Shown one piece after another: positions 12,391 through 23,059 of a stretch of DNA of 64,000 nucleotides. This DNA comes from Megaustenia siamemsis (taxonomy: Eukaryota; Mollusca; Gastropoda; Stylommatophora; Ariophantidae): the NCBI GenBank assembly GCA_032433765.1, contig JAVIAB010000139.1:40683576-40747575 (forward strand). Direction: 5' to 3'. The translations under genes and the position numbers were made by a program. Under the pieces are notes generated by a model. The model did not search any database. It saw nothing but the letters and a program-made list of their open reading frames with translations, and was not told the origin of the DNA. How positions within the stretch are numbered: position 1 is the first letter of the stretch; each line of letters begins with the position of its first letter.

Positions 12391-13080
12391 AAATAGTTAG
12401 GTAGACACACAGACAGACGGTCAGGCGGACGGACAGGCGGACAGGGAGATAGATAGAGAGAACGGAAATTAGGCAGATAATCGGAGAGACAGACAGTTGT
12501 GCAGACGGTCGGACAGATAGAGAGGCAGACATATAGACGGACGGACGGACGGATAGGGTAAGAAACAAAGAGGCAGATTGATGGACGGATAGATAGAGAG
12601 ACAGACAGATAGGCAGATGGACGGACAGATAGAGAGACAGACAGATAGGTAGACTTACGGGCGAACAGATAGAGAGACGTACATATAGGCGAACAGATAG
12701 AGAGACAGACATATAGGCAGACGGGCGAACAGATAGAGAGGCGGACAAATAGGCAGACGTACGGGCGAACAGATAGAGAGGCGGACAGATAGGCAGACGT
12801 ACGGGCGAACAGATAGAGAGACAGACAGATAGGTAGACGGGCGAACAGATAGAGTGACAGACAAATAGGCAGACGTACGGGTGAACAGATAGAGAGACGG
12901 ACATATAGACAGACGGGTGAACATATAGAAAGACAGACAGACAGGCAGACGGATGAACAGATAGAGAGACAGACAAATAGGCAGACGTAGGGGCGAACAG
13001 ATAGAGAGACAGACAGACAAGCAGACGGACGAACACATATACAGACATATAGAGAGAGGCAGACATACAGGCAGAAAACA
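12391..13080. repeat. GACA/GATA-derived higher-order repeat
   Basis: A compound of GACA and GATA with a longer period of about 36-38 bp, containing GGGCGAACAGATAGAGAG followed by RCAGAC. Long minus-strand frames rich in Ser, Val, Cys and Leu are by-products. Confidence 0.9.
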
Positions 13081-13554
13081 GAGAAGTTTAATAGATTGAT
13101 GAATCGATGGATGAATAGACAGATATATAGACAGTCATGCCAGAATAAAAACAGACGGACGGAAAGACTAAAAGATATACGGAGAACAGAGCTTCTTATA
13201 GATTTAATTCAGTGTAGGGTGCATATAAAAAAGAAATGAAACGATTAATCTGTGACATAACAGCTGGGAAATCCTGGTTGAGGACTTGCTCTCTACGAGA
13301 GGAGATTGATGAAATGTTGATGGTAAATGAAGATAACATTTCCAGAAACTTCACGTCAATTTAAATTCTTTTCAGGTGTTAATTAGTTCACCTGCTGTTG
13401 TTGGCACTCATGATTGTCAATGTCGAGCATCAATTATGTAGCAACACTGTTGTTTTAATAACATTTGGAAAAATTCATTAACAACTGGAAAAAATTACGG
13501 TAAAAGAAAGACAGGTCAAATAGGACTCAAACCTTTACATTGCAACACAGTGTC
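13081..13554. other. Unique spacer
   Basis: Nothing recognised. Confidence 0.5.
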
Positions 13555-13840
13555 TTGAAAACCTATATGGATGAGTGGTTAATATGCTGGCTTCCTGATC
13601 GGAAGGGTCCGAGTTCGATCTCGGTAGCGGCGGATTTATTATTTTTTTATTCATAGAGACAAGGTTCCAAGGTTCACACAGCCTCTAACAATTGGTACCA
13701 GAAATTTTTCTAAGAAGTAAAGGCTGCTTGGCGTGATATTGACCATATCACCCAAAAATTTGCCGTGGTCAAAAATATAGTCACTAACACCATTTCCCCC
13801 ATACGCCTTGAAACCACCTTCTTCGTGGTCTGCCCCTGAT
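13555..13840 (+). mobile_element. tRNA-headed SINE, family S2
   Basis: The head at about 13566-13630 has an A-box-like GGATGAGTGGTTAATATGCT and a B-box GAGTTCGATCTCGG. The body GGCGTGATATTGACCATATC, then ACCCAAAAATTTGCCGTGGT and GTCACTAACACCAT, is the same body used by family S1, which has a different head. The end reads CCCCATACGCC. Both promoter boxes point to a Pol III-derived SINE. Confidence 0.8.
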
Positions 13841-13899
13841 GGGTCGTCCAGGAACCCTGCCTTCCATGATTGTTAAGTCCAACCCGCTGTGTCTTTTGG

Positions 13900-14010
13900 C
13901 CATATATTTTATATATATAGTGGCCATAATATTTTAATTTCCTCTATAGAGTGGTGTTTATAACTCAGTTCTTTTTAATGTTTAAATCTATTAGTATGTC
14001 TTTATTGCTC
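13900..14010 (-). mobile_element. LINE family F fragment
   Basis: The minus strand resembles the ...RKLKYYGH region of the LINE at 16590-16910 (GTGGCCATAATATTTTAATT compared with ATGGCCGTAGTATTTTAATT). Short relic. Confidence 0.45.
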
Positions 14011-14272
14011 TTTTAATTAGCTTATGTGTCTTAAGGATTTTTCTGTAGCATTTTGTTTTGAATGAATCAATTTTATTCCTTGCTGTTTGCGAGATGATCA
14101 ATGAATGATAACCACAACGAGAAGATACATGTCCTAAATAATTGCAATTTTACTGCATTATTGGTATTGTGCCATATGTTCTTCATGGCACTATATTTTA
14201 AAAATCATCTTTGTTTAAATATAAACTCATTTGCACACACTGTCAGCACGTATTCTTTGAAAATATCTTGAT

Positions 14273-14995
14273 GTGCTCCTTTCTCTACTTTGTTTAACCA
14301 ACTCGTATAAGTCAATAGCTACTGGAAAATTCTCAAACAACTTTAAAGCAGAAACTGAGGCCATCAGAGATGCTGCAACACTGGCTACTCAACACAAAAA
14401 TAACATGCACAATAAATTGATGATTCTGACTGATGCACTGTCAGTATTATCAGCTCTAAAAAGCCCCTAGAACAATGAACTAGATGACTTGAGAACAACC
14501 CTGGACCAACTATGCAATAACTTCCAGAGAGTAGTCATTCAGTGGATACCATCACATTGTAATATACACGGGAACGAACGCGCAGACAAATTAGCTAAAG
14601 AGGGAGGGAGATTACCACAAGAGAACCATCCGCTCAGTTATGATGAAGCCAAATCCATTCTCAAGGGTCAGTTCCATGAAAAATGGAAACGAGAACACCC
14701 AAAGCATAACGAGAGGGACAGATACCACCAACTATCAAGGAGGGATCAAGTCATCATACTTCGCATACGCACTGGCCACAATAGAATGAGAAATCACATG
14801 TTCACCAAATTCAAAATAGGTACAACCAACCTATGCCAATGTACACTGGACAATATGACAACAAAACATGTTCTACAGGATTGCACCCAGTACACAGACC
14901 TGAGAAGACCAATGTGCTCCACGCCCACCTCCCTGGAAGAAAAACTATATGGGGCAATCGATTCGTTAAACAGACAGCTAACTTCATGAGATAGT
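14273..14995 (+). mobile_element. LINE family G: RNase H domain and zinc-knuckle C-terminus
   Basis: Two in-phase segments (14273-14470 and 14489-14989) are separated by one TAG stop at 14468-14470. Family features are FKAETEAI (early acidic residue), LTDALSVLSAL (Asp), and WIPSHCNIHGNERADKLAKE with the His and Asp of the RNase H active site. After these comes a Cys-rich element, CQCTLDNMTTKHVLQDC, typical of the C-terminus of I- and Jockey-type LINE ORF2. The reverse-transcriptase part is absent. One stop codon and the 5' truncation make this copy inactive. The stop TGA at 14987-14989 is followed by a 3' tail that is repeated three times. Confidence 0.85.
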
Positions 14996-15150
14996 CTGGA
15001 ATCCTACTCTGATTGAGTCTTGAGAGAGAAAGAGAGAGAGTCTGGAATCCTACTCTGATTGAGTCTTGAGAGAGAGAGAGAGAGAGAGAGAGTCTGGAAT
15101 CCTACTCTGATTGAGTCTTGATCGCAGAGAGAGAGAGAGATCATAGCCAC
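14990..15150 (+). repeat. LINE G 3' end in three tandem copies with (GA)n
   Basis: AGTCTGGAATCCTACTCTGA followed by TTGAGTCTTGA and a GA tract occurs three times. The last copy includes TCGCAGAGAGAG. The same end occurs at 47855-47925 and, inverted, at 60808-60860. Confidence 0.8.
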
Positions 15151-15154
15151 CAGT

Positions 15155-15955
15155 CTCGTATATCTATAAACTCATCCTAGCCAATCTTTAGATCTATAAA
15201 CTCATTCTAGCCAATCTTTAGATCTATAAACTCATCCTAGCCAATCTTTAGACCTATAAATTCGTCCTAGCCAATCTTTAGATCTATAAACTCATCCTTG
15301 CCAATCTATAGAACTATAAACTCATCCTAGTCAATCTTTAGATCTATAAATTCATCCTAGCCAATCTTTAGATCTATAAACTCATCCTAGCCAATCTTTA
15401 GATCTATAAACTCATCCTAGCCAATCTTTAGATCTATAAATTCACCCTAGCCAATCTTTAGTTCAATAAACTCACCCTAGTCAATCTTTAGATCTATACA
15501 TTCACCCTAGCCACTCTTTAGATCTATAAACTCATCCTAGCCAATCTTTAGATCTATAAATTCACCCTAGCCACTCTTTAGATCTATAAACTCATCCTAG
15601 CCAATCTTTAGATCTATAAATTCACCTAGCCACTCTTTAGATCTATAAACTCATCCTAGCCAATCTTTAGATCTATAAATTCGTCCTAGCCAATCTTTAG
15701 ATCTATAAACTCATCCTAGTCAATCTTTAGATCTATAAATTCATCCTTTCATATCTTCAGACCTATAAACTCATCCTAGCCAATCTTTAGATCAATAAAC
15801 TCATTCTCTCCTATCTTTAGACCTATAAATTCATCCTTTCATATCTTGAGATATATAAATTCATCCTCTCCTAATTTAAGATCTATTAATTCATCATTTT
15901 CAATCTTTAGATCTATAAATTCATTCTCTTCAACCTATAGACTTATATAAATTTT
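15155..15955. repeat. 30-bp minisatellite, about 27 copies
   Basis: Units of CTATAAACTCATCCTAGCCA followed by ATCTTTAGAT. Copies after about 15720 diverge progressively, suggesting that the array decays from one edge. Confidence 0.95.
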
Positions 15956-16559
15956 ATTTTCCTTTCACACACCTCTAAGTAGCCTTTTTATCACCTCTCC
16001 ATAACTGTAAACGGGATTGTATAATTGCATAATTTGGGAACCACTTGTTTACGACGATGTGAAAGTCACCAGCAAAAATGAGTAACTCTGGCAGAATTAC
16101 ATTCAGCATATTTCGTGTCACTGAAACCCAAACGCTGCTTGCAGCAGTTCATGCTGAACTTGTGTTTCTAACTAGTGTTGTCTTACAGATTTACCTGTCA
16201 ACTTAATCTTATTCAAATGCTAGTGGGATTGTTGGAAATGTGTCCGAACAAAAAAGTACATCTTAGCTTCAATTCCCTCTCACTGTAATCCACCCACTCG
16301 TCTTTATCTTGTTAACATATGTCTTTTGCAGGTTTTTTTTTTTACTTTCTCTGTAATTCCTCAAATTTTAAGCTTCCTTTGTGCCACAGTCGTTACCCTA
16401 ACACTTCTTAATAGGTTACAAAACAACACATGATATTGTTAAGTAAATACATAATGCCAATTATAGTAGATATTTTACTTAGCTTTAATAATTGTCCATG
16501 TTTTAAATTAATATTCACCTTTCCTATTACATGTATATTTCATAATAATCATAGTCATC
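15956..16559. other. AT-rich spacer
   Basis: Nothing recognised. Confidence 0.5.
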
Positions 16560-16910
16560 ATCATCATTGAGTTGCGTGTAAACATTGCATTCACCATAGC
16601 CTGTCAAATTGAATCTAGCAGATCTCCTCCCACTTCTTCTGTTGTCGTGTTCAATGGCTGTTTGATGCCCAAAAACCATTTTCTTGTAGTCTGTCCTTGT
16701 CTCATTTTACTGGAAATATTCTTTCCATTATTATTCTTTGTAGCCCACCGTCTCGTTTGACATGGCCGTAGTATTTTAATTTTCTGTGTAAGATGTTCAT
16801 TAACCAGTTCCTTTCAACATTTAGATCTTTCAATACGCGTATTTCACTGTAGTAAAATAGCTGTCTCCTTTTTAAAAGCCACCACGGTAGGTCAGAGATG
16901 AAAGAAGCGG
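16560..16910 (-). mobile_element. LINE family F, C-terminal fragment
   Basis: The minus-strand frame from 16914 reads RVLKDLNVERNWLMNILHRK, then LKYYGHVKRDGGLQRIIMER. This is the conserved GHVxR...LE-type C-terminal region of LINE ORF2. A (CAT)n tail at 16555-16568 marks the 3' end. Truncated and frameshifted. Confidence 0.7.
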
Positions 16911-17150
16911 TCAATAGGAGACAAGAGGTCGGGTTTGATTCAGATTGACGGTTTCTAAATCCACGCAGCCTTTTATAGATATCAGTATTTTTCTTTTCTT
17001 TTTAATTCTTTTTAGAGGGAAGGCAGTAAGTCACTGGTGAAGTACTGACCACATTAGTCTAAAACTAAAGCCTTAGATGGTCGAAAAATATGAGCACTAA
17101 GAAAGTAGTCCCTATACGCCTCCCTCAAGGTGTGAGTAGTACTAATCCCC
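16880..17150 (+). mobile_element. SINE relic with S1/S2-type body
   Basis: A weak tRNA-like head (GAGGTCGGGTTTGATTCAGA as the B-box region) is followed by GGTGAAGTACTGACCACATT, then ATATGAGCACTAAGA and CCCTATACGCCTCCC. These match the order of the shared SINE body. Heavily decayed. Confidence 0.45.
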
Positions 17151-17685
17151 TCATAAATAAATAGAATGACCCAGCACAGTAGGTATTACAAAATAGGAGT
17201 ATAAGCTTATATGTATATATATATAATGCATTTGTTTCCATATAATTTAATTTCCGCCCACAATGTAAATGTATCTATATTTTAATGTATTTATTAATGC
17301 TGGATAATGACACTGCAATCAACCAAAAATGTATTTATTTATTTGTTTCATATTTTTTTGGTGTTACCGTCTTTGCTATATTACCCCGTGTCCATTAATT
17401 AATTCTGTACACACAGAACTGTCTTTACACAATGCACAAACTCAGCAGGGCCCGTGTGGGGTAACCTCAACAAAAGGATGAAAATAATTGTAGAAGAGAT
17501 AAGAGAATGTCCGTCCGCAGCATACTAATAGCCAGCGGCGAATGTTCAGAGGAAGCAATGGAGGCCACGACTCCTCTAATATTTTATCACAATACATAAC
17601 ACAATCATATTCTAGTTCAATGAGTTAAATGGCAATGTACAACCAGCCAGCAAATTCTCTTCTACATTAAGATATATCATGGACA
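17151..17685. other. Spacer, nothing recognised
   Basis: AT-rich with a short TATATA tract near 17215. No gene signature. Confidence 0.45.
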
Positions 17686-17689
17686 TACT

Positions 17690-17940
17690 TGAGGTGAGCG
17701 TGGCCGTGCGGCTAAAACCACTGTTCCGCTGAAAAGCCGACGTATGGTGTTCGAAACCCGCAGTGGACAGAAAGGATTTTTCTATCGGGGGTAAAATAAA
17801 GATCCTGAGTCTCACACGTCGTGGCGACTGCTTGACCAAGCGGCCTTTATCCTTCTGGTTCTATCGTTGCCCTCGTGGAAACTCGCGTGCTAAGACGCCG
17901 GTTCAAGTCTCATACTTTACCTTTACCTTTATACACCAGC
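17690..17940 (+). mobile_element. tRNA-headed SINE, family S3
   Basis: The head GAGCGTGGCCGTGCGGCTAA...GGTGTTCGAAACCCGC has recognisable A- and B-boxes. The 3' part GGAAACTCGCGTGCTAAGAC followed by GCCGGTTCAAGTCTCATACT also occurs, diverged, at the end of the element at 46490-46810. Confidence 0.65.
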
Positions 17941-17984
17941 AATGGTACTACATGTCGTAAAGATAGTATGGAAATACTTTATTA

Positions 17985-18470
17985 TCTCATCATCATCATG
18001 TGCCATACCGGTTGGCGTAGGTGATCATGTCCCTCCATAATCTTCTATCTACAGTGCATCGTATCAGTTCTGTTGTTGACTGTTTTCCATGCCATGAAAC
18101 CAAGCTATCCAGTATTTTCTCTCTTTGTCGCCCGCGATCTCTCTTTTCTTTTATTTTGCCAGTTGTTACCAAGTATTCAACTTTCCTCTTCTCATGATGT
18201 GCCCGAAAATGTTGATTGCTTCTTTCTGATGTTTTTTAAGAGCTCCCTTTTTGTGTTGGCCTCTTTGAGAACTTCCTCATTGGTCTTTTTAGCTGTCCAG
18301 GGAACTTTCAACATTCTTCTGAGAAATCCCATATCTGTGTCCTCTAATCGTCTTTTCATTTGTTTGTCTACTGTCCATGATTCGTTTCCATAGGTCAGAA
18401 TTGGTTCTATATAGCACCTATGAACTCTCTTTCTCATTTCTATTGACATAGATTTCTTTATTATCTACCT
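17985..18470 (-). mobile_element. LINE family B 3' fragment
   Basis: The minus strand has ILTYGNESWTVDKQMKRRLE, then MGFLRRMLKVPWTAKKTNEE, then downstream frames resembling VTTGKIKEKRDRGRQREK. The (CAT)n tail at 17987-18000 marks its 3' end. 5'-truncated at about 18460, just outside the palindrome. Confidence 0.8.
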
Positions 18471-18498
18471 TTCTCTATTTCTTTATTCTCTATTTATA

Positions 18499-18504
18499 AC
18501 TGTA
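18499..18504. repeat. Putative target-site duplication, left (ACTGTA)
   Basis: The six bases directly outside the left arm are ACTGTA. The same six lie in the same orientation directly outside the right arm at 32862-32867. Confidence 0.65.
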
Positions 18505-18608
18505 AGTAGTAGGAGGTGGACACAATGCTCCTGGTTTTTTAGTTGACCAAAGAGAAGGAGGAAAGGAGAAAGATTTCCTCCTTCAAGTACAAGAGTTATA
18601 TAGAGACT

Positions 18609-18650
18609 ACGGCAAGCCGCGGCAAGCTGCGGCAAGCTGCGGCAAGCCAG
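18609..18650. repeat. 10-bp tandem near the left terminus
   Basis: Four units of CGGCAAGCTG/CGGCAAGCCG, about 100 bp from the arm end. The mirror copy is at about 32716-32757. Short tandems near the ends are common in large TIR transposons. Confidence 0.8.
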
Positions 18651-19379
18651 AGTGATGTCATGATATATATGTATATATGAATAGGGGTTGTATAGTGCAT
18701 GAAGGGGTGGGTGGTTGAGGGGGATAATTACTGATCATGTATTGGACATCAGTTTTTCCCGCCAAAGTGACTTCCAATAGGAGCTAGTGTGTGTATGTGT
18801 TGTCCGGCTATAGACCACGCCCACTCCGGAAGTGAAACTACCATATTAGGGAGTAGTGATACGTTAGTTATTTCATGGATATGGTGAGCATTTATACATA
18901 TAATAGTAATAAGTTAATAGTTATTATATCTACGTGGACGTAAATGGGCCCCGTATTTAAGATAGGGACCATAAGTAGGTATATATACATACATATATAT
19001 TGGCAAATCTTGCTGGCGGTATGAACCGGCAGCTCATTTTCTCCTACCGTGGCAGCTCAATATCTCCCACCGTTGCCGCTCTCGCGTGAGTTTATTGATT
19101 ATTGTCTCCAGCGAGCGCGAAACGCCAACAGGTTATGTAAAAAAAGGCGCGTACACGATTTAATATATTCATTCGACTAGCATCGGTCGGTCACTCAGTC
19201 AACCACAGTGATAACACTGCTAGATACGTGTCCATATCTGTAAAGTATTAACAGATTCCGTGAACACTCTCAACGTTTCTATTTAGCGAGCTGAACATGG
19301 AGAATACTCGCCCACATCTAGGACATTTGCATTAATTACCAGCCAGCGTGTTCCTTTAGGCTACCTCTCCAAAAGAGAG

Positions 19380-19402
19380 AGAGAGAAATATATATATATA
19401 TA
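19380..19402 (+). promoter_or_regulatory. Candidate TATA box for the arm gene
   Basis: GAAATATATATATATATAAA lies about 55-75 bp before the ATG at 19454. It could equally be a plain AT microsatellite. Confidence 0.3.
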
Positions 19403-19453
19403 AACTAATTTGCTAGAATAATTCAAACCAATACGCTAATTGGGAAGAGCGCT

Positions 19454-19777
19454 ATGGATGTTAGTGAGCAGAGTATTTTACAAAAATCCAACCGCAAGGT
19501 TAGCATGTCTTATCATATTCTCTCTCCAGCGCTTATTTTTTTTTTTTTTTTTTTAGGATATTAAGATAGTCTAACGTTTGAAAATTTCAAATTACTTTAG
19601 GTGACGTTTGCCGACGAGTTGGTGACAGTCCATCATTTGGATGATCTTACAGAGGATAGACGCTCAACGTGGATGCAGGTTGCCTGGCGACAGGCACAGA
19701 TTTGCGAGAAGAATAGCAACAACGGCATTAGTTATAGAGCCAATTCTTCAACAAAACTTCAAAACCAGGATAAATAG
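19454..19777 (+). CDS. PPP1R15/GADD34-like PP1-docking protein, two exons (left arm)
   Basis: Exon 1 is 19454-19498 (15 codons from ATG) and exon 2 is 19601-19777 (stop TAG). The 102-bp intron has GT and AG borders, a T-rich stretch and a TTACTTTAG acceptor. The product is about 73 residues. Right at the splice junction sits KVTF, the RVxF-type protein-phosphatase-1 docking motif. After it come acidic and Val-rich residues with VTVHHLDDL, then EDRRSTW and a following Ala. The spacing from KVTF to this Trp (about 21 residues) and the order match the core of PPP1R15 proteins (GADD34, CReP) and of the small viral proteins of the same group. In that family the core recruits PP1 to dephosphorylate eIF2-alpha. 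The usual Gly-Pro before Trp is Ser-Thr, and the Asp-Arg...Phe end is weak. Function is inference; no start alternative seen. Confidence 0.5.
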
Positions 19778-20150
19778 CGTCGCGTCCAAAAATCGAGAAG
19801 GAAACAAGCGCCATAATTAGAGATGTAATAAGTAAAACGAACAAAAAACCGTAACTTCTAAAACTATCAAACGTGCGATAAACCTAATACCCAACAAGTC
19901 CATGCTGCAATTGACAAACTACCAGTCATACACAACGCGTTTTTTAAAATAATTTTTTCACCTAGCGAAAAACCTACGATCCTCCCTTTACGATTCTGTC
20001 GTGAACGCTAGACTCGCGATATAACAGTTTGCAACCGATGCCTCCAACTACACATCGTAGAAAAACTACAACATGGATATTCTCACAGGGCGGATTTCTA
20101 TTAAAATGTTTGCAAAACATATATATTAAAATATAAATTTAAAATGTTGG
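19778..20150. other. Left arm, unassigned sequence
   Basis: No recognisable gene. Possibly the 3' untranslated part of the preceding gene; no clear AATAAA seen. Confidence 0.4.
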
Positions 20151-20159
20151 TTTTTCTAA

Positions 20160-20953
20160 AGAAAAGAACGTCTGTTTTTTTTGTGTGTGTTATACATTAT
20201 TCTTATCAGGTTAATAAACTTTGTGGGAATCCATAGTGACTCACCAACTGCCAAACCATTCCTCTGTCTAAACTAGCAAATACCGTTTCGTAATCTTTGT
20301 TCAATTGTTATACGTAGAGTAGTTATGTGATCAGCACATGAGCTGTTCTTCCTAAAAAATACGTGTGCGTCTCTCAAATGTTTCTCTGTGACCTTTTTTT
20401 AGTCTCTCCAGAATAAATCTACTTAATTTTTTTTGTATTCATCCTGGCACTGATAGCAGCATAATGCCCATATAATATGTACACCCCTGTAAACTTCCTT
20501 TCTAATGGTAGTTGATCATATAACCTTCTTCCGTCTCCCAAATGTTATCTAATAGAGTATGTAACATCATGGTAGAGGTGTTAATACTCCGAAGGAATTT
20601 CATCTGGCCCTATGGCTTTACCATTTTTTAAATAACTTCTACTGGTAGTATATCTTGAGGATTATTTGAGCCGGGTCTGTTCCAAAAGTTCTTCAAAGTG
20701 CTATTTCCATCTCTCTAGGTGTTCCCTTATAGTACTAGGCAGATTTCCTGTCTTATCTCTAATAAAGACAGCAATCTGTTTGCATTTTCCACACAATTTT
20801 CTGTGTACGGTTGTACAGTGCTTTATAATTCCTTTTATTTGCTGCTTCCTCTGCCTCTTTAGCTAGATCATCTATATATTTCCGCTGGCCACTTTTACTC
20901 TCTCCAGAACGATTCTGCGTAATATATTTCTTGGCACTGATAACGGCTACCAT
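20160..20953 (-). mobile_element. LINE family E relic (left arm)
   Basis: The minus strand carries the LINE linker YIDDLAKEAEEAANKRNYKA (20759-20953). A decayed reverse-transcriptase start follows with FRKNSSCADHITTLRITIEQ and a SHYGFPQ-like segment, interrupted by stops and frameshifts. Confidence 0.7.
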
Positions 20954-20954
20954 G

Positions 20955-21900
20955 GAGCGTCATTCCGCTCTGTCTCTTGCTTTAATGGTGCACGCTGTCA
21001 TAGGCTGACGTGTTTATCTTTTGATGTTACTCGTCCATGTTACTCGTGGTCTGCCTCTCCCGCTTTTACTTAGTATTTTCCCCTCCAGGATTACTTTTAG
21101 TAGACTGTTGTATCTTTTAACATGGCCCAAAAACCGCATTTGTCTTGTTTGAATTGTGCTTAGTAGTTCTCTTTTCGTTGTTAGTTGTTTTAAGACTTCA
21201 TCGGTGTTTTCTTTTCCTTCCATCCAATTCTACCTATTCTTCTATATACCACATATCAAAGGCTTCAGTTGTCTGTTCAGTTTTCTTGTCTAACGTCCCT
21301 GTTTATGCACCATTTAGGAATGTTGAGAAGACAACATTTTGCTATTCTTAGTTTTAGCCCTGATCTTATTTGCTTTGATGTTAGTATATTTTTCATGGCA
21401 TTAACGTTATTTTTCACCATTCATATTCTTTTGCTTATTTCAATTTTACATTTTCATTTACTGGTTATAGTATGTACAAGGTAGTTGTAGCTCTGAACTA
21501 TCTCCAAGTCTTTTTCCGTCAATTTTGATATCCACTTGCTGGTTTTGAATATTTTCTTTGTTAATTGTCATAGTTTTACTTTCTTTTGATATTCATATTT
21601 AATCCATATTTATTTATTTTTTTTTTGCTTGTCATGTTTAATTCATTAAGTAATGTTGTAGATCTTTATGATTTTCTGGTACTAATACAGTATCATCAGC
21701 ATATTTTAGGTTAATGATCATCTCTCCATTAATGTTTAGGTATGGCATTTATGTGATGTTTTAAGGATTTTCTCGGTGTATATACTGCACAAGCATGGTG
21801 ATAGGATGCATCCATGTTTTACTCCTCTTTTTATAAAATAGGTATCGAGTTCTCTTTGTTATATTTTATTATCGCTGTTTGCCCGCAGTATAAATTATTT
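20955..21900 (-). mobile_element. LINE family D relic (left arm)
   Basis: The minus strand has YADDTVLVPENHKDLQ (catalytic YADD intact), then many stops. It ends with EGKENTDEVLKQLTTKREL and GRGRPRVTWTSNIKR. It is the same family as 7611-8897 but a separately decayed copy. Confidence 0.75.
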
Positions 21901-21989
21901 ATCTCAGTCATCCTTTAAAACTGGGAACTATTGATATGGTGATACGAGGGATCAACAACAATATATTTTTCTGACACCGTAATCTCTGA

Positions 21990-22620
21990 TAAACTCACAG
22001 ACAGCGTTACGAGTGACGTCGATAATTTTTTTTTGTTTGGAAAAGTTGAGATAGTTTAACAGCTGTTGAACGGGCTCTGTTCAATATTGGATATTCAGAT
22101 GAGACCAAAAGCAAAGCAGAATCCATAATTACCGAGCTAGGCGAAACACTGGGATGTGCTGTTGGTGACAAATGTGAAAAAGATGATGGTGTTATTGTCG
22201 AAACACCATGATGGTTGAGTGAACATGTTGTTGACATGTCAGATACGGTTGTCGTTAATGTTGCTAACAACAACCATTTTTTTTATTTGGTGATGAGTAT
22301 GTGAAAATCGTGATGTCATTTGTATCTTACATGTGTTGAAGCGAAGAGATTTCCATCTTGCAGATACACCTGCAAATGATCGCCTTTCCAGCAAAGTTCC
22401 TACACAAGGGAGAAGGCTGATGGGTCTGTAATTCTTGGAGATCAATTTTATTTGTGACTTTTCAGAGTCAAGGTATGGTATGTAGAGATCTCCTCCCACA
22501 CAGATGATGCTTGTCCTAAGTGTCAAATATTGTTAACGATCCTGAAAAACCAGTCATCGAGGTGGCATTGTCGGCAGGTTTGAAGAAATTAATGTCGAAC
22601 TCTGATATTGACAAATACAT
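21990..22620 (+). other. Unrecognised block, unit 1 (left arm)
   Basis: On the + strand, 22062-22211 is a 49-codon open stretch with ALFNIGYSDE and CAVGDKCEKDDG, ending at TGA. It is followed by a segment (22385-22620) whose minus strand reads NYRPISLLPCVG, a LINE reverse-transcriptase motif. The whole block recurs, diverged, at 23110-24310. No family recognised for the + strand frame. Confidence 0.5.
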
Positions 22621-22840
22621 ATCTCTCCCCAATTATCAGTATAGATCTGTCTGACATCATATGGAAGAATATCTAAAGCAGCATCGTCAACTGTTAGTTT
22701 CCTTCTTTTCGCAGAACACCCAGTTTCCACTCGATGTGATAGCTCGTTTGTGTGACACTGATGAAGAAGTAGAAGGAGACTGTATGGGGAACGATGAATA
22801 CTGCTGTAGTTCGTATGTAAATTGTCGCTACTATTAAACG
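22621..22840 (+). pseudogene. Unrecognised open stretch (left arm)
   Basis: A + strand frame through about 22537-22840 is interrupted by a single TGA near 22651. It contains VIEVALSAGLKKLMSN and later QFPLDVIARLCDTDEEVEGD, ending YYxCRYY-like before TAA. Its beginning is also duplicated near 24215-24290. No family recognised. Confidence 0.35.
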
Positions 22841-23059
22841 ACGAACTGTAAAGAGGCCGTATGGGTGAGTGGTAGCGATACAGGTAGTGATATTGCATTT
22901 TTGGTTTTCTAGATGTTTTTTTTCTTCAGATTGGTGAGGTGCATTTGCACACGAAATATCACCAATAGTTTTGTTTTCACTAGCAGAAAATCACCATAGA
23001 CTTTTTTCTCCCACAGATCCTCATTTCTTATCTTATATCCGAACTTATCTTGGAACTAA

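Noticed and set aside
12380..13066. 228-codon Ser/Val/Cys-rich frame
   Set aside because: Product of a GACA/GATA higher-order repeat.
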